DNA of 20,233 bases from an uncultured Caulobacteraceae bacterium (GTDB taxonomy: Bacteria > Pseudomonadota > Alphaproteobacteria > Caulobacterales > TH1-2), in assembly GCA_937967425.1 (NCBI GenBank), contig CALBST010000143.1, forward strand, positions 1 through 20,233. Reading direction: 5' to 3'. A program made the position numbers and the translations under genes. Below, piece after piece: positions 14,883 through 20,233 of the stretch; positions within the stretch are counted from its first letter, which is position 1; each line of letters starts with the position of its first letter. The notes under the pieces were generated by a model. That model made no database searches, was not told the origin of the DNA, and worked only from the letters and a program-made list of their open reading frames with translations.

Positions 14883-15653
14883 TCATCGCGGCTTTGTCCG
14901 CGAGAGTTCGGATAGCCAGATCTCAGCGTCCGCTTCAGCGACAATATCGCCGCCGCGCGGGGCGTTGTTGTCGATCAGCGGATCGGGCTTTGCGAGTTGT
15001 TCCAATGCGGCGGTGTTGGCTAACGTGACGACCGAGCCTTGCACGCTCACGCCGTGCTTTTGCAGGGCGGCAAAAGAGCGCGAGAGATTTTCCGGCGTCA
15101 TGCCTAGGAGCGACGCCAGTATGCGCTTTTCATGATGCAGAATGACAGTCGATCCTGAACTGTCGATGGCGCGTTGCGCCAGCAGATAGTTGGCCAGCCT
15201 CTCGGTGCTGTTGCGTAGCTTGATGTTCTTGATGTTGCGAACGAGACCGCGATAGCAGCCGGCAAGATCACGCGAGACGGACATTGCAAATCGCGGATCA
15301 AGGCGCATCGCCGTGCGGATTGCGTCGCCCGGGATCATCAGAATTTCGCACCGTTCCAAAGTGCGCGCCGACATCAAAGCGGCCGCGTCGAGCACGACGG
15401 CCGCAAGGATGAAGGTCGATACTGGCCGCAGGATGGTCAGCACCGTTTCATGGTCGTTCCAGGTGCCGTGGAGTTCGACCTGGCCGTCGAGCAAAACATA
15501 GAGGAAGTCCACGGGATCGCCTTCGAGCAGCAGCATGGTCCCTGCGGGGAAACGCTGCACGTGGGCGCCAGCTGTCGCCACGCGGAAGGTCTCGGCCGCG
15601 GCGTCTGCGAGCAGCGGCAATGCCTTGATCCGGTCGATGTCGCTCGCGCGCAA
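14883..15653 (-). CDS. Crp/Fnr-family regulator, FNR/DNR-type, without FeS cysteines
   Basis: An N-terminal cyclic-nucleotide-like beta barrel (FPAGTMLLLEGDPVDFLYVL, LLDGQVELHG), a dimer helix and a C-terminal HTH identify the family. The recognition helix has TPENLSRSF (186-194); E-x-x-S-R is what FNR uses to read TTGAT, and perfect TTGAT-N4-ATCAA sites flank the gene. FNR's N-terminal cysteine cluster is absent: only two cysteines exist (about 102 and 133). That favours a DNR/NnrR-like NO-sensing or other haem-type regulator, not proven here. I choose TTG at 15653 because GGAGG lies five bases before it and the predicted transcript begins near 15666; the TTG at 15674 would lie upstream of that. 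A 40-residue acidic tail after the HTH is unusual. The perfect box upstream suggests autoregulation. Confidence 0.9.
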   Translation of the reverse strand: MRASDIDRIKALPLLADAAAETFRVATAGAHVQRFPAGTMLLLEGDPVDFLYVLLDGQVELHGTWNDHETVLTILRPVSTFILAAVVLDAAALMSARTLERCEILMIPGDAIRTAMRLDPRFAMSVSRDLAGCYRGLVRNIKNIKLRNSTERLANYLLAQRAIDSSGSTVILHHEKRILASLLGMTPENLSRSFAALQKHGVSVQGSVVTLANTAALEQLAKPDPLIDNNAPRGGDIVAEADAEIWLSELSRTKPR

Positions 15654-15700
15654 ACTGCCCTCCGATCGAGGCAATGTGGCGCCGTTCTTAAGTGGACGAT

Positions 15701-15714
15701 TTGATGCAAATCAA
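15701..15714 (-). promoter_or_regulatory. Perfect FNR/DNR-type box before the regulator gene
   Basis: On the minus strand it reads TTGATTTGCATCAA, matching TTGAT-N4-ATCAA at every defined position. The centre is 15707.5. Class II spacing puts transcription near 15666, 13 nt before the TTG start at 15653, with the GGAGG in between. A weak -10 (CACATT, 15678-15673) fits. The site differs by one base from the narK-proximal box, suggesting autoregulation by the same factor. Confidence 0.75.
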
Positions 15715-15750
15715 GCCAATGGGTCCGGCTGACAATCTTTGCCTGGATGC

Positions 15751-15764
15751 TTGATAAAGTTCAA
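15751..15764. promoter_or_regulatory. Secondary FNR-like half-conserved box
   Basis: TTGATAAAGTTCAA has one mismatch to TTGAT-N4-ATCAA. Its centre (15757.5) lies 50 bp from the regulator-proximal box and 94 bp from the narK-proximal box. It is not at 41.5 bp from any clear start. An auxiliary upstream site or competing Crp/Fnr-family site is possible. Confidence 0.4.
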
Positions 15765-15844
15765 GTCATAGGCTGGACATAGATCCATTGGCTCTGGTGG
15801 CGACGCGCGCATCGACGATATTCGCCTTGATCGGCCTGCTTGGC

Positions 15845-15858
15845 TTGATCTGCATCAA
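15845..15858 (+). promoter_or_regulatory. Perfect FNR/DNR-type box before narK
   Basis: TTGATCTGCATCAA matches TTGAT-N4-ATCAA perfectly. The centre is 15851.5, so class II spacing predicts transcription from about 15893, giving a 50-nt leader before the ATG at 15943. An ATG directly abutting the box (15859) would lie upstream of that start and is unlikely to be used. The box would drive the narK-narG operon. Confidence 0.8.
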
Positions 15859-15942
15859 ATGCTCCGGGAGCGTTTAGTGCTGTTGATGCTCAAAGCGCGC
15901 GCCTGTTCGGGGCGCTGCTGGCGAAAATGGGGCGATCGACAC

Positions 15943-18690
15943 ATGGCGTCACTGCAAGCGCACCGGGGCAAGAAGAAGGGAGCCGACAGCGCGCTTTGGC
16001 TCAGCACCGTGGCGTTCACGGCTTGCTTTGCCGTGTGGACCATCTTCTCGATCATTGGCGTTCAGATCCAACGCGATCTGGGGCTCAGCGAAACCCAGTT
16101 CGGGCTGCTCATCGGAACACCGATCCTGACGGGATCTCTGATCAGGCTCGTACTTGGCGTTTGGACCGAGCAATATGGCGGCCGCGTCGTTAATCTGGTT
16201 GTGATGCTGGCGGCAGCGGCGGCGACATACCTGCTCTCCTATGCGCACACCTACGAACAGTTCCTGCTGGCGGCCCTGGGCGTCGGCATCGCTGGCGGTT
16301 CGTTCGCCGTCGGCATTGCCTATGTCTCTAAGTTCTATCCGACGAGCGAGCAGGGTACTGCGCTCGGCATTTTCGGCGCCGGCAATGTCGGTGCGGCCGT
16401 CACCAAGTTCGTTGCGCCGTTCGTGCTGCTCGCCTTCGGCTGGGAAGCGGTCGCGCAATACTGGGCCGCCGGCCTTGCAGTGATAGCACTCGTCTTCTTT
16501 GTATTCACAACGGATGATCCGGATCTCGTCGAGCGGCGGCGCCGTGGCGTTCGCCCGCGCCCCATGCTGGAACAGTTCGCGCCGCTCAAGAACGTCCAGG
16601 TCTGGCGGTTCGCGCTCTATTATTTCTTTGTATTCGGCGCCTTCGTCGCGTTAGCGCTCTGGCTGCCGCGCTATCTCGTCGGCGTCTATGGTCTTGATCT
16701 CAAGACTGCCGGCATGGTGGCGGCGGCGTTCTCGGTGCCGGCGTCGCTCTTTCGAATCTATGGGGGGCACCTTTCCGACAAGGTCGGCGCGCGCCAGGTC
16801 ATGTATTGGACCTTCCTGATCGGCATCGCGACGACCTTTCTGCTGTCGTATCCGCCAACAAGTTACGTGATCGATGGCATCGAAGGGCCGATAGCGTTCC
16901 GCCTCGAGACCGGTCTCATTGGCTTCACGGTGCTCGTCTTTGTGTTGGGCTTCTTCATGAGCCTCGGCAAGGCCGCGGTGTTCAAACACATTCCTGTCTA
17001 TTATCCGAAAGACGTTGGCTCTGTCGGCGGTTTGGTCGGCATGATCGGCGGTCTCGGCGGCTTTGTTCTGCCGATTGCGTTTGGTGTGCTCAACGATCTC
17101 ACGGGCATTTGGACCAGCTGCTTTATGCTGTTGTTCTTGATCGTGTCCGGTTCGCTGTTGTGGATGCACTTTGCAATCCGCCAAATGGAGCGTGAAGCGG
17201 TCGGCACCGAGCTGGAGGCGTTGCCGCAACTCCCGGAAATGAAGCCGATCCACGAACCGGCGAAGCACAAGCCTGCGCTCGCTGGCCTCATTGCGGACTG
17301 GCGTCCCGAAGATCCGGTCTTCTGGAACGAGGCCGGCAAGAAAGTGGCTGCGCGTAATTTGTGGCTTTCAATTCCGGCACTGTTTCTTTCGTTCGCGGTG
17401 TGGATGGTTTGGTCGGTTGTCGTGGCCAAGCTGCCAAGCATCGGGTTCGCCTACACGACCGATCAGTTGTTCTGGCTGGCCGCGCTACCGGGCCTTTCTG
17501 GCGCAACGCTGCGCATCTTCTATTCCTTCATGGTCCCGGTTTTCGGTGGTCGGCTGTGGACGACGCTGACGACCTGGTCGCTTTTGGCGCCTGCGCTTGG
17601 CATCGGCTTCGCCGTGCAAAATCCAGAAACGCCATACTGGATCATGCTTGGCTTGGCGTTGTTGTGCGGATTAGGCGGCGGCAACTTCGCATCCTCGATG
17701 TCCAACATCGGCTTCTTCTTCCCGCGGGCCGAGAAGGGGAACGCGCTCGCGCTGAACGCGGGGCTTGGCAATCTCGGCGTCAGCGCCATGCAATTTCTGG
17801 TGCCGATCGCCATCACCATGGCGGTGTTCGGCGCTTTCGGTGGACCGGGGCAGAGTACGGCGAGCGGCGATACGCTGTTCATGCAGAACGCGGGCTTCAT
17901 CTGGGTTCCGTTCATCATCGTAGCCGCCTTTATGGCGTGGTTCGGGATGAACGATCTCTCGACCGCACGCGCGTCCTTCACCGAGCAGTCGGTGATCTTC
18001 ACGCGTAAGCAGAACTGGATCATGTGCTGGCTCTATACCGGCACGTTCGGTTCGTTCATCGGTTTCTCCGCCGCGTTTCCGCTGTTGACGAGCACGCAAT
18101 TTCCAGACGTGAACGTCCTTCAGATCGCTTTCTTGGGTCCGCTTGTCGGCGCGCTTTCACGCTCGCTGACCGGATGGGTCGCCGATCGCTACGGCGGCGC
18201 GCGCGTCACGCTGGTCGTGTTCGCTTTGATGATGCTCGGCACGATCGGCGTGATCTATTTCCTTGGAGCCAAGGAAGCGCCTGGCGCCTTTGCGGGGTTC
18301 TTCGCGTGCTTCATGCTCCTCTTCTTCGCCTCGGGCGTCGGCAACGCATCCACCTTCCAGATGATCCCCGCGATCATGCGCAAGGAAGTGGCGCGTTTGA
18401 TGCCGGCGCTGCCCGGGCCTGATCAGCTGAAGCAGGCGGAGAAGGAAGCGGCCGCTATCACCGGCTTCACCTCGGCCATCGCCGCTTTCGGCGCCTTCTT
18501 CATCCCGAAAAGCTTCGGCTTCTCGATCGAAGCAACGGGCGCCGCCACCGGCGCACTGATCGGCTTCCTTATTTTCTACGTCTCATGCTTGGCCATCACC
18601 TGGTTCGTCTATGCGCGTCCGGGCGGCCTGCTGTTCGATATCGAAAACAAGCGCAACGCCCCCGCAGGCGCCGCCAAGGCGACGAACTGA
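15943..18690 (+). CDS. narK: Fused nitrate transporter NarK1-NarK2 (NarK)
   Basis: This 915-residue inner-membrane protein is two major-facilitator domains in one chain, about 24 membrane segments. The first half (about 1-410) resembles NarK1 (nitrate/H+ symport) and the second (about 470-905) NarK2 (nitrate/nitrite antiport), joined by a polar linker. Each half carries the paired substrate arginines: GSLIRLVLG and SLFRIYGGHLSDK in the first, ATLRIFYSF and ALSRSLTGWVADR in the second. Each also has glycine-rich nitrate-porter signatures (GTALGIFGAGNVGAA; GNALALNAGLGNLG). The same fusion is known in Paracoccus. The ATG at 15943 is preferred: it begins a short cytoplasmic N terminus (MASLQAHRGKKKG) and lies downstream of the predicted promoter. 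It is followed 12 bp later by narG. Confidence 0.95.
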   Translation: MASLQAHRGKKKGADSALWLSTVAFTACFAVWTIFSIIGVQIQRDLGLSETQFGLLIGTPILTGSLIRLVLGVWTEQYGGRVVNLVVMLAAAAATYLLSYAHTYEQFLLAALGVGIAGGSFAVGIAYVSKFYPTSEQGTALGIFGAGNVGAAVTKFVAPFVLLAFGWEAVAQYWAAGLAVIALVFFVFTTDDPDLVERRRRGVRPRPMLEQFAPLKNVQVWRFALYYFFVFGAFVALALWLPRYLVGVYGLDLKTAGMVAAAFSVPASLFRIYGGHLSDKVGARQVMYWTFLIGIATTFLLSYPPTSYVIDGIEGPIAFRLETGLIGFTVLVFVLGFFMSLGKAAVFKHIPVYYPKDVGSVGGLVGMIGGLGGFVLPIAFGVLNDLTGIWTSCFMLLFLIVSGSLLWMHFAIRQMEREAVGTELEALPQLPEMKPIHEPAKHKPALAGLIADWRPEDPVFWNEAGKKVAARNLWLSIPALFLSFAVWMVWSVVVAKLPSIGFAYTTDQLFWLAALPGLSGATLRIFYSFMVPVFGGRLWTTLTTWSLLAPALGIGFAVQNPETPYWIMLGLALLCGLGGGNFASSMSNIGFFFPRAEKGNALALNAGLGNLGVSAMQFLVPIAITMAVFGAFGGPGQSTASGDTLFMQNAGFIWVPFIIVAAFMAWFGMNDLSTARASFTEQSVIFTRKQNWIMCWLYTGTFGSFIGFSAAFPLLTSTQFPDVNVLQIAFLGPLVGALSRSLTGWVADRYGGARVTLVVFALMMLGTIGVIYFLGAKEAPGAFAGFFACFMLLFFASGVGNASTFQMIPAIMRKEVARLMPALPGPDQLKQAEKEAAAITGFTSAIAAFGAFFIPKSFGFSIEATGAATGALIGFLIFYVSCLAITWFVYARPGGLLFDIENKRNAPAGAAKATN

Positions 18691-18702
18691 AGGACGCACC
18701 TG

Positions 18703-20233
18703 ATGAGCCATACACTCGACCGTCTCGCCTTCTTCACACGCAAGACCGAACTCTATTCCGGCGGTCACGGCGTGACGAACGACGAAGATCGTTCCTGGGA
18801 GGAGGCGTACCGTCGCCGCTGGCAGCACGACAAAATCGTGCGCTCGACCCACGGCGTGAATTGCACGGGCTCTTGCTCGTGGAAGATCTACGTCAAGGGC
18901 GGCATCGTCACCTGGGAGACGCAGCAGACCGATTATCCGCGCACGCGGCCGGACCTGCCAAACCACGAGCCGCGCGGGTGCGCGCGCGGAGCCAGCTATT
19001 CATGGTATCTCTATTCCGGCAACCGGGTGAAATATCCGCTCGTGCGCGGACGGCTCATCAAGCTCTGGCGCGAAGCGCGCAAGACGCTGCCGCCTGTGCA
19101 GGCGTGGAAGTCGATCGTCGAAGATCCGGTTAAGCGCAAGTCCTACACATCAATTCGCGGCGGCGGCGGCCTCGTGCGCTCGACCTGGGATGAGGTCACC
19201 GAGCTAATTGGCGCGGCGAACGCTTACACAGTGAAGCGTCACGGACCGGATCGCGTGTTCGGCTTCTCCCCGATCCCGGCGATGTCGATGATCTCGTACG
19301 CAGCCGGCGCGCGCTATCTGCAGCTGCTCGGCGGTGCGTGCGGCTCGTTCTACGATTGGTATTGCGACCTGCCGCCGGCCAGCCCGCAGACGTGGGGCGA
19401 GCAGACTGACGTTCCCGAATCCGCCGACTGGTACAATTCCGGCTTCATTCTGGTCTGGGGCTCCAACGTCCCGCAGACGCGGACGCCGGACGCGCACTTC
19501 TACACTGAGGTACGTTACAAGGGCGCCAAGTCGGTTGTTATTTGCCCGGACTACTCCGAAGCGTCGAAGTTTGCCGATCTCTGGATCTCGGTGAAGCAGG
19601 GTACGGACGCGGCGCTCGCTATGGCGATGGGCCATGTGGTGTTGACGGAATTCCACCGCGATCGCGAGGTTCCGTACTTCAAGGATTACGTCCGCCGCTA
19701 CACCGACATGCCACTCTTGGTGCGGCTGGTGAAGCAAGGCGACCGTTTTGTGCCGGATCGGTTGGTGCGCGCCGCCGACTTCGCCGATGGCCTCGGCCAA
19801 GCCAACAACCCGGATTGGAAGACGGTTGGCATCGATGAAGCCACGGGCAAGCCAGTCGTGCCAACAGGATCGATCGGATTCCGGTGGGGCGAGCAAGGAA
19901 AGTGGAATCTCGAAGAGAAGGATGCTGGCGGCGCCGATGTAAAGCTGCGCGTGGGGCTCAAGGGCGCGCATGACGATGTCGTTGAAGTGAGTTTCCCTTA
20001 CTTCGCCAACACGGCGTCTAACGGCTTTGCATCGACTGAGCATCCAGACACGCTGATGCGGCGCGTGCCGGCCAAGCGCTTGGCGCTCAAAGACGGCGAA
20101 GCGCTGGTTGCCTCCGTTTACGATCTCTTCATGGCCAATTACGGCGTCGATCAAGGCTTCGGCGGCGAGCATATGCCGTCGAGCTTCGACGACGTTGAGC
20201 CCTACACGCCGGCTTGGGCGGAGAAGGTAACGA
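18703..20233 (+). CDS. narG: Respiratory nitrate reductase alpha subunit (partial, 3' end outside window)
   Basis: NarG reduces nitrate to nitrite on the cytoplasmic side of the membrane using electrons from quinol through NarI and NarH. About 510 of roughly 1,250 residues are present and align closely with E. coli NarG. The FS0 [4Fe-4S] ligands are His50, Cys54, Cys58 (THGVNCTGSC) and Cys93 (NHEPRGCARG). FYDWYCDLPPASPQTWGEQT contains Asp222, the equivalent of the E. coli molybdenum ligand. SADWYN, WGSNVPQTRTPDAHF and KQGTDAALAMAMGH follow in order. The ATG at 18703 has AAGGA nine bases before it and lies 12 bp after narK. The frame is open to the window edge; narHJI are expected beyond it. 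No Tat signal is needed for this cytoplasmic type. Confidence 0.98.
   Translation, partial: MSHTLDRLAFFTRKTELYSGGHGVTNDEDRSWEEAYRRRWQHDKIVRSTHGVNCTGSCSWKIYVKGGIVTWETQQTDYPRTRPDLPNHEPRGCARGASYSWYLYSGNRVKYPLVRGRLIKLWREARKTLPPVQAWKSIVEDPVKRKSYTSIRGGGGLVRSTWDEVTELIGAANAYTVKRHGPDRVFGFSPIPAMSMISYAAGARYLQLLGGACGSFYDWYCDLPPASPQTWGEQTDVPESADWYNSGFILVWGSNVPQTRTPDAHFYTEVRYKGAKSVVICPDYSEASKFADLWISVKQGTDAALAMAMGHVVLTEFHRDREVPYFKDYVRRYTDMPLLVRLVKQGDRFVPDRLVRAADFADGLGQANNPDWKTVGIDEATGKPVVPTGSIGFRWGEQGKWNLEEKDAGGADVKLRVGLKGAHDDVVEVSFPYFANTASNGFASTEHPDTLMRRVPAKRLALKDGEALVASVYDLFMANYGVDQGFGGEHMPSSFDDVEPYTPAWAEKVT

Noticed and set aside
15859..15942. N-terminal extension of NarK from the ATG at 15859
   Set aside because: This ATG abuts the FNR-type box, upstream of the predicted transcript start; the extra residues are Arg/Cys-rich and unlike NarK proteins.
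19204..20172. 322-aa minus-strand open frame inside narG
   Set aside because: NarG identity on the plus strand is unmistakable; the antisense product has no coherent motif.
1..20233. CRISPR arrays, tRNA or rRNA genes, insertion sequences, phage genes
   Set aside because: I saw no regularly spaced repeats, cloverleaf-type sequences, transposase motifs or terminal inverted repeats with target duplications.

Overview
The window looks like a chromosomal piece of a high-GC alphaproteobacterium equipped for nitrate respiration under low oxygen. This rests on dense, GC-rich coding, a NarK1-NarK2 type fused nitrate transporter, an UbiM-like quinone hydroxylase, and a FNR/DNR-type regulator with matching TTGAT-N4-ATCAA sites. 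I cannot place it below class level from sequence alone.

Layout. Bases 1-80 may hold the tail of an upstream gene. A small unrecognised gene (253-471) and a tryptophanase gene (532-1899) run on the plus strand. From 15653 down to 1883, sixteen genes run on the minus strand with almost no spacing: a Crp/Fnr regulator; a CMD/AhpD-fold protein; mobA, moaA, moaD, a TauE/SafE permease, moaE, moaB, moaC and moeA; then hemN, nnrS, an UbiH/UbiM-type FAD hydroxylase, a ThDP-dependent enzyme, an LdhD/GlcD-type FAD oxidase and a GNAT acetyltransferase. Most neighbours share ATGA or GTGA stop/start overlaps, suggesting translational coupling. Divergently on the plus strand lie the fused narK (15943-18690) and narG (from 18703, cut by the window end).

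How the genes fit together. NarK brings in nitrate and exports nitrite. NarG is the catalytic subunit of the membrane nitrate reductase and needs bis-MGD, which the moa/moe/mob genes make. HemN makes haem precursors without oxygen, NnrS answers NO stress, and the hydroxylase points to ubiquinone, the electron carrier that feeds Nar. The FAD oxidase and ThDP enzyme probably act on 2-hydroxy and 2-oxo acids and could feed electrons to the quinone pool; this last point is inference.

Regulation. Three perfect TTGAT-N4-ATCAA palindromes lie before tryptophanase, the regulator gene and narK. One-mismatch versions lie before hemN, before the small gene and inside the narK/regulator spacer. The regulator carries the E-x-x-S-R recognition helix expected to read this site. 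The least expected member of this putative regulon is tryptophanase: its box centre is exactly 41.5 bp before the ATG, which suggests low-oxygen control of tryptophan breakdown and indole release, possibly from a leaderless mRNA.
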